64,000 nucleotides of DNA, from positions 6,193,482 to 6,257,481 of the forward strand of contig OZ038436.1 of the NCBI GenBank assembly GCA_964036275.1, in the 5' to 3' direction. The notes beneath the pieces were generated by a model that ran no database searches, was not told where the DNA came from, and saw nothing but the letters and a program-made list of their open reading frames with translations. A program made the translations under genes and the position numbers. This stretch comes from Litoditis marina (taxonomy: Eukaryota; Nematoda; Chromadorea; Rhabditida; Rhabditidae). Below are positions 35,090 to 47,574 of this stretch, piece after piece. Numbering within the stretch: the first letter of the stretch is position 1; each line of letters begins with the position of its first letter.

Positions 35090-35290
35090 CACAGGTGACG
35101 AAAAACAACGTTGAAATTCAATGGCACGCTGCCAAATTTTCAGTGGAAGTAGCGAGAACTATAAGACAAAGCGTGCAATTTCAGACATAAACAGAGAACT
35201 AAGGACTAACCCCTTCGCTGTAACTACCTTTGTTCTATTTCAAGCTTTCATGCGCAGCTCTATGTTTCACACCGTCTTTACAAACCAGTT
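35090..35290 (+). repeat. Duplicated block, partners at about 38260 and 62385
   Basis: Landmarks: TGGCACGCTGCCAAATTTTC, AAGACAAAGCGTGCAATTTC. All three copies are followed by a TGTTTCACAC motif (35263, 38441, 62560). Confidence 0.7.
35263..35286 (+). promoter_or_regulatory. Small-RNA-promoter-like motif
   Basis: TGTTTCACACCGTCTTTACA then AACC. One copy of the dispersed motif described at 36392. Confidence 0.45.
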
Positions 35291-35670
35291 GCTACTTATA
35301 ATTTCATTGCTTCGTCGTTATCGTGAGAGCTTCTATCAAGTAGTTCAGTGAGTTGATTGATCGTTTGCGACTTTTGCGTTCATTGAAATATGGAATTGGA
35401 GCGCTGCTCGGAACAAAGTTTCTTCTAAAAGGAGATTTTGTGTTTGAGGCCTGCCAGATTTTTCTGCAAAACTTACTATTGTTCTGTTCTAAGCGCGTTT
35501 CGGTGTTCCACACTCAGTTTATGAGTCATTCGCGACGCGTTTGTTCAGTTCAGTACCCTATAGTTAATAGCACCCTGTGTTCACTCCAGTTTCCATTAAG
35601 AATAAGCTCGGGCTCTTCTATAATTTGTGCAAACATGTTGTGACTCCGTTGTGAACGGAGAGCGGTCTAG

Positions 35671-35694
35671 GGTTTCACACAGACTTTGTAAACT
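35671..35694 (+). promoter_or_regulatory. Small-RNA-promoter-like motif
   Basis: GGTTTCACACAGACTTTGTA then AACT, preceded by GTGAACGGAGAGCGG, a 5' flank also seen at 61848 and 56222. Confidence 0.4.
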
Positions 35695-36059
35695 GTACGC
35701 GCACTAAGTATTAGTTGCGTAACCACTTCGAAGGGTATATATGAGACCATGCAATCTAAATTTTTCTCAAAAGTGGAAAAAGTTTGATATTCGTTGATTA
35801 TTCGGGAATTGAACTTTTTGTCTTCCCAGTTTTGGAACGTTTAAGGAAAAATCTTCTTTTTTTGGGAAGCATCTCGACGTGAGAATAACATTACCATTAT
35901 TTGAATGATTGATAAAGTGACAAACATATTTTATATCATCGATATTGCGGGGATACTTTTCTATGAATGACTCTCAACGTGATGCTTGGAAAGACCTCGT
36001 GCGAATAGAAATGCAACACGAGGCGCGTACCTGGCTGCGCCGTATCTTGTACTCAGAAA

Positions 36060-36430
36060 GGTGTAATGACAAAGTGCACGATGCCTTATTAGAATGCCAA
36101 CTTCACGTGACAATCAAAATTCATTCTTTTAATGACTTCTAGTATACGTGCAGATTGTACCAGATTTACGAATCGAGAGAGCTGCAAATTATATTTTGTT
36201 CAAATGTGCTTCAATTTAAACAAAATCCAAAAATTTCGATTAAAGATAACTAGAACGAGCAGTGCAATTCCGAACATGAACACCTAGAAACCTAGTCTTG
36301 TAGAACCTGGAAAAATAGGTCGAAAAGTTCAAAACAAGGATATCTCGTTTCACATTTTTTGTGTTTGTTTTACGTATTAGGCTCATCTCTGTGTTTCACA
36401 CCGTCTTTATAGGCCTTGTTAGCCAGTCTT
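36060..36430 (+). repeat. Duplicated block with motif, four copies
   Basis: Block with TTCTAGTATACGTGCAGAT, AGATAACTAGAACGAGC and AACAAGGATATCTCG ending in a TGTTTCACACCGTCTTTATA motif. Other copies: about 40590-40910, 41200-41490, 42460-42790. They share upstream and motif but diverge after it. Confidence 0.8.
36392..36415 (+). promoter_or_regulatory. Small-RNA-promoter-like motif (reference copy)
   Basis: TGTTTCACACCGTCTTTATA then GGCC. About 20 copies in 34-63 kb agree on TGTTTCACAC, a spacer of 1-3 nt, TCTTTATAA-like and [AG]CC; several then have TTATACGC[CA]ATTCT before sequences diverge. Nematode 21U-RNA loci of the main type have an upstream CTGTTTCA core about 40 nt before the first U, within a YRNT start. 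Here GTTTCA is kept and CATT/CAAT lies about 34 nt downstream in several copies. The link to piRNA or snRNA-type transcription is inference. Confidence 0.45.
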
Positions 36431-36528
36431 ACTCCGATTGCTCAATGATAAGAACTCTCTAACATTTGAAGCCAGTTTTTATGTAGTTAAACGCTTTTCG
36501 TACAATATTATGCTCAGAAACCCTAATA

Positions 36529-36793
36529 GATAACAGAAAAAATAGTAGAATTTCACTAAATAAATCATTACAAACATCTATGGGGGAACTGCGAATGACT
36601 GTATGTTCAATGTACAACAAAGGAAGCATTCATCAGACTTGAAAGTTCAAAGAAGTCTAAGTCTACAAAAATAGGGGCTAGATTTCAGAAATAGAGTGGC
36701 TGGAACTTGGAGAATTATTTTTTGCAACGAGCTGTAAACAAGTGAAGTAAGTTGATGTTGAATTATGTTTAAAAGACGGAAATTGTATATTGG
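36529..36793 (+). repeat. Duplicated block, partner at 58241-58504
   Basis: Near-identical for about 260 bp (landmarks AATAGTAGAATTTCACTAAA and TTTAAAAGACGGAAATTGTA). Confidence 0.9.
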
Positions 36794-37714
36794 TATACTT
36801 TGTCACAATATGTTGCTTGTAAATGCAGAATGTTGTATGTGGTGCACGTTTATTTTAGGTAATATGCATATTTTATCGTTGAATGAAGGAATCAGAAGAG
36901 TCAATGCGATGAGCGAAAAGCACTTGGTTTATACAACGCGCGCAAAATTTGAGTGTGGTTAGGAACGAGCTACTTATTCGTTCTTTTTAGTGAAAAGCTG
37001 GGTTAAATGTAGTGAACAGGATGTTCTACTATGTTTTAAATGTCAGAAGTCTTCACGTATTAGTATGTTTGTATTTTGTTCAGTAATTATCAACTGATGG
37101 ATAAATTTGACAATTAGAGTGGAAATTGTGAAGTTCCTTCACTTTTTTCAACTTTGATTAGTTTTTAATTTACTTTCAGAACGTTGAAGTTTTCGCCTGG
37201 TATCGATTGTGTGTACATCAATAATTGATCTTTGTACTTTGTACTAGAAACTTCCCAACCAAAAAGCCAGTCACTTTTGTTGCCGCCTCGACGAGAGAGT
37301 GCGCAGGTCAGCGAGACGTAGACACATCAATACTTTATCACTGTAGCCAAGCGAGTGGTAACAAAAATAAGAACAACAAAATAGAACAGCAAAATGAAAA
37401 GAGCACAGCATAAATTGTCAGCTTGAACTTGAATTGAAAACTTGGAATCAACTTGGAATGGAATGGAAAACAATCGAAAAGATGTTTCGAACTGCATTTT
37501 CTGCTGTTTCGACATGGAGTCTTGAAATACCGGACTTTATCAAGAAATGTTGCGCGTTCGACACTAGAAATACCAAGCAAATCACGAGTATTCGTTCACG
37601 TTCTATAGCGAAATGTTCAGTCAACCAAATGTTTCAATCCGAGCTCCAGATCAGTAAACCTAGTTAATCCGGCACCCTTAAGTCGAATGACCTAAAAAAT
37701 TGAAAATAAGGGTG

Positions 37715-37905
37715 AACATAATAATTCACCAATGACATCAAAATTAAAAGTACACCGAAGTCATAGTTTACTTTTTATCGCGAGAGAAACTCAATGAAAT
37801 TAAACTTCAACCACAATGAAATGACATACACCATACATGATTGCTTGGAAAAGACCAAACCCTGATATTCACTCTGCTAAGCGTTATAGATCTTCTCTCG
37901 CTCAA
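37715..37905 (+). repeat. Duplicated block, partner at about 62905-63110
   Basis: Shared landmarks AATTCACCAATGACA, TTTATCGCGAGAGAAACTCA and CCATACATG...GCTTGGAA. Confidence 0.8.
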
Positions 37906-38440
37906 TTTTGTTCTCTTCCCCAAATATTTTTCAGGCTGTGCTGTCTAAAAGCGTTACGACTTCTTCTGCTGATATTCCCGTTAAAGTAAGACGATTATAT
38001 CAAAGAACCCTTTATACTTTTATAGTTTTTTTTTCCCGCCGAGTAGTGAGAATATGTTCTATAAATTGGAAGAATTGGAAGAAATTCGAGAAACTTTTCA
38101 TGAAAGATGGTTCGTTTATTTAGCAGTGACACTCCTTCGCATCGTGCCAATGTTCCTGGATCTTGAAACGAACATAAGTTATTCTAAAAAACACTTTCTG
38201 ATGTTTACGTGTTGAAATTGAGCTGAACAACTGATATTCAGAGTTACTTGATTAATTTCGCAGTGGCGGAACAACAACCTTGACATCCATTGGCAATCTG
38301 CCAACTTTTAAATGGAAATGGAAATCAAACACAAATACCTAGGAAGTAACTCATTTTCTGTAAAGAATGGGAAAAGGTGTGAAAAAATTGCTCATCCAAA
38401 ACAGAACTCGGTCGTGTTTCATGTTTTGAGCGCAGTTCTA

Positions 38441-38464
38441 TGTTTCATGACACCTTTATAAGCC
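38441..38464 (+). promoter_or_regulatory. Small-RNA-promoter-like motif
   Basis: TGTTTCATGACACCTTTATA then AGCC; follows a GCGCAGTTC flank shared with 35254 and others. Confidence 0.4.
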
Positions 38465-39174
38465 GTTGCTACGTCTAAGTTCATTGCAATCGTTGAACGA
38501 ATCGAAATTCTAAACACTCATTCGATTTTTCAGCGTTTCAAAATAGTTCATCATGGAGGTATGACGGTCTTCAGTGTGTTGTGAGAGGTATACTGAAACA
38601 CAACCACTTTTCCCAGCGAGACATTTAGAGAGAAGAGAACTTGTTCCAATTGGTTTGTTTGTATGCAGTTTTTGGTCGATGCAATGTTTTTCGGCCACAC
38701 TTTTCGTTCGAAAAAAGTTTTAAAATTACTTTCTCCAGTACCTGTCCAGTTTTTATGTGCAGCTCTGGGTTTTAGACATGTTTCTATATGAGTTATTTGC
38801 AATTTCTGTTTCTAATATCTACTACACCGGATGGTTGATGAACCGAATATTCTTCCTGAATTTAATTTTTTCCTTCAAAATCAACTTTTATAGCCTCTGA
38901 AACATACTTTTCCATGCTTAAAGTCGAAATCGAAAAACATAATCGAATGAAAGGTAAAACGCGCTAATGTTGAGGTAATTTTGATATTGAATACTATTCA
39001 TTTTCCCTTGCTTGTAACAGCACACAACGTGGTAGAATCGGGAAACGAAAACAACAAATAGACAAACAAAATAAGCAGATCTTAAATGATGCCTGAAGAA
39101 ATGTAAGTTGTAAATAGTAAGGGTTATTGAGTGAAATCTAATAATCAACAGATGATGTTTGAAGCGCAGTCGTG

Positions 39175-39198
39175 GGTTTCGCACAGTCTTAAAAAGCC
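39175..39198 (+). promoter_or_regulatory. Small-RNA-promoter-like motif
   Basis: GGTTTCGCACAGTCTTAAAA then AGCC, preceded by GAAGCGCAGTCGT. Its block (GTTATTGAGTGAAATCTAA) recurs near 55930 and 58505. Confidence 0.4.
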
Positions 39199-39454
39199 GT
39201 TCACGTGATTCTTCTTGTTGATTGCAGAATTAGATAGCAAGGACACATCAAACTGAAACTTGTAGAAAATAGGCTATTTTTTCTTGAAATTTCTTACGAG
39301 CTGTCACTGATTTTTGTGATTTCCTCGGAAAATAACAAATTACGAACAAAAGGAAAATCCTATGAAACGAGAGAATGCCATACATGTTTGTATCCATTCA
39401 GTCAGTCAACGATGAAGCAACAATGAATGGGAAATCAAACCAATGGTCATGCCC

Positions 39455-39479
39455 GGACTATCTATAAAGGTCGTGAAAC
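39455..39479 (-). promoter_or_regulatory. Small-RNA-promoter-like motif, minus strand
   Basis: Minus strand: GTTTCACGACCTTTATAGAT then AGTCC, preceded by CCGCACTTGAGC. Confidence 0.4.
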
Positions 39480-39940
39480 GCTCAAGTGCGGGTTTTCCGC
39501 TCTTCACTGAAAAATTCCAAACTCATAACAATAAATTCGTGTTACATGTGTTTATACTCAATCCCGCTCTCCCCTCAAATCTTTAAACTTCTACCAGTTA
39601 GTTCATGCTACTTATGCATTTAAAATAAGTTATCTGCTCAAGCTTGAAAAATAAAAAAATATCTCCAAAACGATGTTCTGCACTGAATTTCTGCTGTTTT
39701 GTCATAGCGACTTGGAATACTGGAAGTTTTCTACGTATTTTGCGCAATTACTAATAAAACACGGAGGGCGGGTTTTCATTCAAGTTTTGGTGCGTGAATG
39801 ACTCTGGTATCCTAGGTTTGAAATGAAAATACAATGTATTCAATTTCATTCTTTATTCACTTGCTCATAACTTCAATTTCATATGTTCATAACAAAGTCT
39901 ATACTAAAAAAAGGACTCTCGTGTTTGAAGTGTGTTCGAG

Positions 39941-39964
39941 TGTTTCACACCATCCGTATAACCC
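39941..39964 (+). promoter_or_regulatory. Small-RNA-promoter-like motif
   Basis: TGTTTCACACCATCCGTATA then ACCC, preceded by GTTTGAAGTGTGTTCGAG, a flank shared with 55075. Confidence 0.4.
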
Positions 39965-40552
39965 ATTCCTCTTATTCTGGAGGATCACTTGAATGTCAGC
40001 ATTCACTAATAAGTATTTGCCCTAACCGACTAAATCAACCGTTGTTTTAACAAACCTATCCACTAATGATTGTTCATGAAACCTTATCAATCTATGTTTT
40101 TGCGATAAATTCGCCTGTTTCACAAATAGTTCATTCGCCTTGTGTAACGCGTGAATGTTTCATTTAAATGGTTGAAATGCTCAAGGGGTTCAATGTCCCA
40201 TTTCAATATCTCAATGTCCCTTCCATCGAAATGTCCTGTTACAATGTCCCATTTTTATATTTTCTCCACAAAGAGTCTGGCACTCTCACGTACTATCTTT
40301 GCATATTTTCTCATTCTTCATCTTCATTGGAAGGCAGATAAAGTGTTTATTTCTGCAACAAAGAAACAAGTACAAGAGACTAAATCGATTGAGTAGTTCG
40401 GGACGAGCAATCTTCGATTACTTGCCAGCAGATAAGAAAGGGTGTAGATCAAAAATACGCAGACGAGCTGTGACCCAACCTCGTCCCCTACAAATATCTA
40501 TTTGAAAGCAAGTCAGTGCGCAAGTTTCGGTCTGAAATAAAGCGCGCTACTG

Positions 40553-40576
40553 TGTTTCACATATTCTTCATAAACC
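40553..40576 (+). promoter_or_regulatory. Small-RNA-promoter-like motif
   Basis: TGTTTCACATATTCTTCATA then AACC, followed by CTTCGTGCACTTC. Confidence 0.4.
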
Positions 40577-40864
40577 CTTCGTGCACTTCACGTGACTATT
40601 CAAATCCCTCATTTCAATGACTTCTAGTATACATGCGGATTGTACCAGATTTATGAATCGAGAGAGCTGCAAATTATATTTTGTTCAAATGTTCTTCAAT
40701 TTTTTACAAAATCAAAAAACATTCATTAAAAGATAACTAGAACAAGATGTACACTTTCGAACATAAAAACATCTAGAAACTTAATCTTGTACAAACTGGA
40801 AAAAAATAGGTCGAAAAGTTCAAAACAAGGATATCTCGTGTTTCACTTATTATGCTCATCTCTG

Positions 40865-40888
40865 TGTTTCACACCGTCTTCATAAGCC
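40865..40888 (+). promoter_or_regulatory. Small-RNA-promoter-like motif
   Basis: TGTTTCACACCGTCTTCATA then AGCC, followed by TTTGACGCCAATCTTT, which contains a CAAT start-like tetramer. Confidence 0.45.
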
Positions 40889-41451
40889 TTTGACGCCAAT
40901 CTTTTTCGATTTCTCACTGAAACAGTTCAAACTTCTACTAGTAAATTTATGTTACATAAGTTTAAAATAAGCGAAAAAACCTGAACATGAAATTTAGTGA
41001 CATACAATCAAATTGGTGTCAAATTGATTCAAGCTAATTCCTATTTTTGGTTTGGTGCAAACATCAGCAGATAACCGGCGTTATAAAGAATATCACTCCA
41101 ATTACACCAATGGGGAAGTTTTTCAAGTAACTGTTTTTTGGTAACCAAACCGGTTAGCTAACGGTAAGCAGAACTCAGAAACGTGCAGTGGCAAAGTGCC
41201 TCATTAGAATGCCACCTTCACGTTATTATTCAAATCCCTCATTTCAATGACTTCTAGTATACGTGCAGATTCTACCAGATTTACGGATCCAAACAGCCGC
41301 AACTTCTTTTCTGTTCGAATGTACTTCAATTTTGAAAAATAAAAACTTCGAGTGAAATATAACTAGAACAAGTACGGAAACTCCGAACATGAACTCCTAC
41401 AAACCTAATCTTGTGGATATTTCGTGTTTCAACCTAATATGCGCAGATCTG

Positions 41452-41475
41452 TGTTTCACACCGTCTTTATGATCC
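41452..41475 (+). promoter_or_regulatory. Small-RNA-promoter-like motif
   Basis: TGTTTCACACCGTCTTTATG then ATCC, followed by GTATACGCCACTCTTTC. Confidence 0.45.
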
Positions 41476-42742
41476 GTATACGCCACTCTTTCTCCAATCA
41501 GTCATTCATTCATTCAATGGTGAAAACATTCTACTGAGTTGTGTTTCCGTTCGTTAATTCATTCTATGTGGTAATCCCACGCGTAAAAAGAACAACACAG
41601 ATTTTTTTATATTATTTTGATTCAAATTGATTCAAGCTAATTTCTCTTTTGGGTCTGGTGCAAAAATCAGCAGATAGCCGGCGTTATTGAAAACAACACT
41701 TCAAATATTAGTATAAAAAACGAATGTAAAGAAAGAGTTGATTAGCTTTTGAGATGAAGCTGCAAGATAACCGGCGTTATTGAAAACAATACTTCAATTA
41801 TATCGATGGGGAAGTTCTTAAGTTAACTGTTTTCGGCAACCAAAACGGTTCTGGTAACCGTTCGGGTTACCTTAGGGGATAACCGGTTGGTTACGTGAAG
41901 TAGCAAAATGTAAATGTATCTGTTCATTTAGTACAAACTTACAATTCATTGTTAGATCGAACGATAACCGATTTTCGGTGTTAGAGTACTTTTTGACCAC
42001 CTGTCAAAAAACGGTTAGATAAAGAATTGACCGATAGAAAATGACTTTCAAGATGCAACACTTGATTTTCATACGAGACACCCCAACTATATACTATAGG
42101 AAAGAACTTGCGTACAAAGGAAAAACAAGTATGATTTATTCCGTTATGTTGATCGCCTGTTTCACTGCTCTTATTTAACTGTTCGCCTAACACTGAAAAA
42201 TGATAGTTGCTTTGCAATTCTTCAACATAAGTATACTGTAATCTCGTAGGTATCAAGTTCGCTGTCAGACTATAATGTTCAAAATAACACTATAACACAT
42301 TCACATTATCGTACACTGCTACTAGTATTTTGTTAAAATGTTCAATTACAAAGAGTGGTCTGAAATATACTATTAGTCAAGCACAGTCCCGTGAAACATG
42401 TCAAACACAGCAGAACTCAGAAACGCGTAATGACAAAGTGCACAATGTCTAATTGGTTAATGTCAACTTCACGTGACTGATTAAATCCCTCATTTCAATG
42501 ACGTCTAGTATACGTGCAGATTCGACCAGATTCACGGATCGAGACAGCCGCAATTTCTTTTTTGAATGTGCTCCAATTTTGACCGAATAAAAAACTTTCA
42601 TTAAGCGATAACTAGAATAAGATGTACACTTTCGAACATGAAAAACAATAAACCCTAATCCTGTACAATCACAGAACAAATAGAGCTATCTGATAGTGCA
42701 AAAGAAGGAGCTCTTGTTTTTCACTTATTATGCACAGCTCTG

Positions 42743-42766
42743 TGTTTCACACCGTCTTTATGACCC
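42743..42766 (+). promoter_or_regulatory. Small-RNA-promoter-like motif
   Basis: TGTTTCACACCGTCTTTATG then ACCC, followed by TTATACGCCATTCTTAC. Confidence 0.45.
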
Positions 42767-43829
42767 TTATACGCCATTCTTACTCCGGTTGCTCAGTAAT
42801 TAAAAAACTCTCTACCGAGTTGTAATTCCGTTTATTAGTTTATTGTGTGACCCACGCGAAAAAAAATATCTACATAACGTTCGACTGTATTCAAATACTA
42901 TTTAAGACAATTTTCTTCTTATAGTTTGACCTGCTTACATCGCATGGTTTTGTAACTCTAGTGTCTAAAAACAGAGCAGAAAATGTTTATAGTAAAACAT
43001 ATAAGACGACGCAAGATAAAAATATGGCAAAATCTCCTGAAAACGCTCAAACCTCGATTTTTTGGACTTTTGAAATATGCGCGAACCATCTTCGCCTTAA
43101 TTGACATGAAATTACAAAAGCAAACAAAAAACAGGTTTCAGAAATATTTATATATTTGTACTTGCCCGAAATACACACAAATTTCAAAATAATGCTCAAC
43201 GAGATCATGGCCATTGGAAATAGGATGCGAGACCACATCTGGATGATCCAGAACTGGGCTTTGTAGAAAGCCCGAGTTTGAATGAGGAACACTGGGGCAA
43301 CCCAAATTTGGATCATCCAAGAATGGGCCAGCGACCAAAAACAAGTGAAAATTGATATTACGCCATATTTCAGACCAAAATACAAATTATAAAAAAACGG
43401 TCGCAATGAAAATCTTCAACTACACAAAATATTTCCGGCATCACTTTACATTAACCCTTCACCCCACATAGTCTTTTCAAGAAAACATTGAAGTAGTATA
43501 CTTCTTTCAGAAAGGGGAAGGACTGTTTCAGCGACGTACCTCACATAAATGAAATAACGAGCTAGAGAGAAGACAAAAAAGAGGGTCCCACAAAAAAAAC
43601 AGGTGCGAGTGCGAGAAACTACAGACACATAAAAATACGTAACGATGTTACATTAAATGAGGTTCTACAATCCCAGTTCTTACAATTTGTGTTTTAATTT
43701 CAACCAACGAAATTATGTCTAAAGTTCAAATTGAAACACACGTTGTTTGAAATAATCCGTTCAACATGGTCACGTTCCACTTTCAAGCACGGGCGTGACA
43801 AAAACATACATTTTGAAAATTACTATTAT

Positions 43830-44075
43830 ACCAAGGTGCATATGTGAGGCGACTTTGTTGTCCACACAAACTGAATGCAAATCAGAAACGCAGGAATTAA
43901 TGCAATTTCATCTGTGTAACCATTAACCAAGCTAGAAAACAGGATGCTTAATTGGGTTTTCACCGGCTAAGTGCGACTATTGCTGAAGTAGAAATAGTTA
44001 CGATTATAACTTATAACAAAACCGGGTGATTGAATGAGGCATCCAACAAAGTCGCCTCATATTTGACAAGGTGGG
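43830..44075. mobile_element. Short inverted-repeat element
   Basis: TGAGGCGACTTTGTTG near the left end is perfectly inverted as CAACAAAGTCGCCTCA near the right end. The outermost bases (ACCAAGGTGCATATG against CACCTTGTCAAATATG read on the other strand) match imperfectly. About 245 bp, no coding capacity. Confidence 0.65.
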
Positions 44076-45760
44076 TTTAATCGACAGCCGGGTGGAAACT
44101 CTATAAACACCACATGCAAGATAAACTTAGATAGAAAACCTTCTCAAGTTGAAAATCCTTGTCCATTTCCATTTTGCTCAGAGAGTGATATCCGAGGCAC
44201 ACAGAATTCGAAAGCCAAATGTCGTCCTCTCCAGCCGTGCGTGGAATGCATTCATTGAATACAACAAACTGCAAAAAAATAATTTAGAAGATAGTGTAGA
44301 ACCAAACAGCAACTTCCAGCTAGCTGACAGCACAAATGTTGTATTTGAGTGGGATATTCGAGCAGCAAAAACTATAAAATAATGAGAGTCGCATAAGAAT
44401 AATTGTTGCGAGTTGTTCAGTTCGAATCTAAGTTGAATTGAAACTTTGAAAAATATTCTGACAAACATAAAATAGTGAAAACGATACACAATACACCAAA
44501 ATTACCGACCAGGCTTTTTCTTGAAAGACATAAAACTAAAAAGTAAGCTTTTTTACCTCACATTTCCCAATATTGGTATGTCCTTCCTAACCGACAACTG
44601 ACAATAGATCGGAACAGAACCTTACCTGAAATGAAATGTAAAAAGCTAAAAAAAATTGAACAAAACAGAATCATTCGACACGAAAAGACAGAGAGCGATA
44701 ACATACACACGAAAAAACGACACCAATGAGGTTTAATGACGTTAACGAACTAGGGAATTGAAAACATTTAGAATAGACTGTAAAATAATAATAACAATGA
44801 AAATTTTAAGCAGCTTTTGCTCAGTGGATGGCGGCCGTCCAAAATTTAAAAACGAGCCGCAGCGCGACCGCGCCGCGTTTATCGTCAACAGTAGCCCGCT
44901 GCGATTTGAAATTTTTCGTTCGACTTTTCTGAATTTTGTGTTTTTTATTATTTCTATGTTTATTTTTTCACTTGTTTGCCGATTTTGTGGTAATTCAAGT
45001 GTTTTGCAGGGTACTGTAACGTGTGTGGAGCTGGCCTCAATCGCGAAGTACTCCTTTTTTCTTTAATAAAAGTGAGTATCCCTTTGATTCTTCATTAAAA
45101 AAAATTGTTACAAAAGCATTGTAGGCCATGTGAAGTGACTACTTGTTCGAAAGTTAGCCGTTTTTAGTGGTGGTATGGCTAGTAGAATTCCATTTTGGAA
45201 CTTCATTTTGTAGGAACCGCGAATTTCGTTAACCCTGCCACTTAACCGTTAACCCGGTTACTGTTAATCATCTGTCATTCATGGAATTAGATCATGTTTC
45301 AAGTTTAATATTATCAGCGAATGCAAAAGTCACTATTGGCGTAAAATTGTCTACGCTCGCTTGGAATTCGTTTATCTCATATTCTGTTCTACTCAGAAAC
45401 ACTTGTTTGCTATATAAATTCACTTCCCGAATCTCACTAGCACATTAGCGTCAGGTTATTTCTACTAGCCGGGTTTGGGTTTAGACAATGTACAATGTAG
45501 CTAGCATTACAACGTTCTGACAGTAATCTGTTTTTGCAGTGCGTTATTTATTATTATTTTTTTTTCAGGATCGGGCGTCGTTTGTCTTTCCGTTCGTGAC
45601 ATCGTCCGAATTGATACGCACGGCAAGAAAAGGTCGATTTCTCTGGCGGATATTCTCCTCTTCCTCTCATGTGACGTTGAATAGGAACTGTGTGACTGTA
45701 TGAGAAGTAAGGTGTTGTTATCATTTGTAAAAGGTTTTTGTGGGGTAGAGGGAAAACGTA

Positions 45761-45841
45761 CGATAATCTCAAGTAAACAAAGTGCAGTAGAGAGCATCAT
45801 AACCTTTTTGAATAATAATAATTGTTTACTTGAGATTATCG
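45761..45841. mobile_element. 81-bp palindromic element
   Basis: CGATAATCTCAAGTAAACAA at 45761-45780 is inverted without mismatch at 45822-45841, with a 41-bp spacer. A tiny MITE or a hairpin-forming element. Confidence 0.7.
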
Positions 45842-46849
45842 TTTTTTGGCTAATAAAACACCGAAACGATCGAACAAGTTCTTTTTTCTTCACCTAGAAT
45901 ATCATGTTGTCATGGACCAGTAAAGTTCGACTATTTGACAAATGTGTCTGGTTTTAGATGTAAGCACGTGAAAATTATTTTTTTCGGCAAAAAAGTGGCC
46001 CGTTTTTCAATTTTTCCTGGCTGTTCGGACAACTTTACTGGGGTATGCATTTTGTACGTGTACTATTGTCATTTTTGTCATAGGTGCAAGGGTGTGTAAG
46101 TTGATCCAATCTTTTGAACCTCTAATATCCCACCTATGACAGTTGACAGTTATCCTACTGTAAAATATCACTTAAAATAGGTTTTGTCTAGCGTATCATG
46201 TTTTCACTTTCCCTAGAAACCCTCTACAAGACTAAGTTATTTTGGAAGTTGTTGCTTATAATCATCCTGCACATTTTCTTCCTTGATCATGATGTTATTT
46301 CATTATATTCCAATTAGTCTCTTTGCGTTCAAAAACGAACGGTTTGTTCGAAATGGGCAAACGGCTCGTTTCTGGATCATCCAAAAATGGCCATGTCCTT
46401 GTGATATAGCCGACATCGAGGGTGTCGCTGATTTTTCATGACCCTGCCTTATTTTGGATCATCCAACTTTGGTCTTCTCATTCACAATATTATTTGATGT
46501 CTTGATTTTGATGGAATAAAATAATTGTTATTATATTTGACTTCGAGATTTCTTGTGAAAGTCTTATGCCCCATTTATGGCGAAAATTCAAATTTTGAGT
46601 AAGAAATTGAAAAAACATGAAAATGGACCGAATATGAGCATTTTAACTCATTTTAGTGAATTCTGCCAGATTTTTATCCTGCCTCGTCTTATATGCAATA
46701 CTAGAATTATAGAAACTATACTAGAAACTCTATACGTGAACAACTACGAACTAGATATTGTACAGCATAGAAAGGAAAGAAAAGTAAGAAAGCCGTTTTT
46801 AGAGAGAAAAAATCTGGTTGTCTGTTAAACGCACTTCTGTGTTTTGCAC

Positions 46850-47080
46850 AGTCGCGCGCAGCGCGAAGCGCTGTGCGAGATTTGTCTTTGGTCCGGCTAA
46901 TGCGCGCCTCCGTTTTTTTAGTTTCCCCATAAAAAGGCTGAACTTCGCAAAACAGAACTTTTACAAACTGGGGAAGTTTTAACAGCATATTTGCAAAGTG
47001 TGCCCCAAATTTTATCGAAATCGGTTGAGTTTGAGCCAAGTTATGAAGTTTTCGCTTCATCAAGAGCGCCAACTTCCGTC
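46850..47080 (+). repeat. Second copy of the GCGCAGCGCGAAGCGCT repeat
   Basis: First 100 bp match 30208-30310. The remainder, including AGTTATGAAGTTTTCGCTTC, reads straight into the GGGT run and tandem unit that follow. Confidence 0.7.
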
Positions 47081-47103
47081 GTGGGTGGGTGGGTGGGTGG
47101 GTT
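47081..47103 (+). repeat. (GTGG)n run with five GGG tracts
   Basis: Five consecutive GGG tracts separated by single T; capable in principle of a G-quadruplex on the plus strand. Confidence 0.8.
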
Positions 47104-47104
47104 G

Positions 47105-47400
47105 TGACAAGGGAAAATTCCCAGTTTAAGGGTTTCTACTCAATCGATTTTGTTGAAAATAGACATGTGATACCTACTCAAACCCTGGCGGACCAAAAAA
47201 AAATTAGGAAAAATTTTTTTTGTCAAAGTTATAGACGTTTCCGAAGTGTGTAATCGTGATAAGGGAAAATTCCCAGTTCAAGAGTTTCTACTCAACCGAT
47301 TTAGTTGCAAATTGTGTAAGGGATGTAATAGCTACTGAAACCCTGGCGGACCAAAAAAAATTTGCGAAAAAAAATGTTTTAATCAAAGTTATACACATTT
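47105..47400 (+). repeat. Tandem duplication, unit about 150 bp
   Basis: Two units each with AAGGGAAAATTCCCAGTT, TTTCTACTCAA[TC]CGATTT, AAACCCTGGCGGACCAAAAA and CAAAGTTATA. Confidence 0.85.
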
Positions 47401-47574
47401 TTCGGAAAGTGTCTGCGTCTCTCCATTCAGCACGCTCTCTCACTCTCTCTGTCCGGTCGACAACTCAAACTGTACTGTAACTTAGAGAAACAATTACCGA
47501 TTTGCTTGAAAATTGAAATATGATGCCATCGTGACTTTTGTTTGATTATGAAGTATTCTATTTCTGACGTCCTT

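Noticed and set aside
40118..42165. Exact CTGTTTCA octamers at about 40118 and 42157
   Set aside because: They match the C. elegans core better than the 24-bp motif does, but stand alone without the shared flanks, so may be chance.
44149..44382. 77-codon open frame with coding-like composition
   Set aside because: No recognised motif, no paralogue in the window, no clear gene structure. It could be an exon, but I cannot support it.
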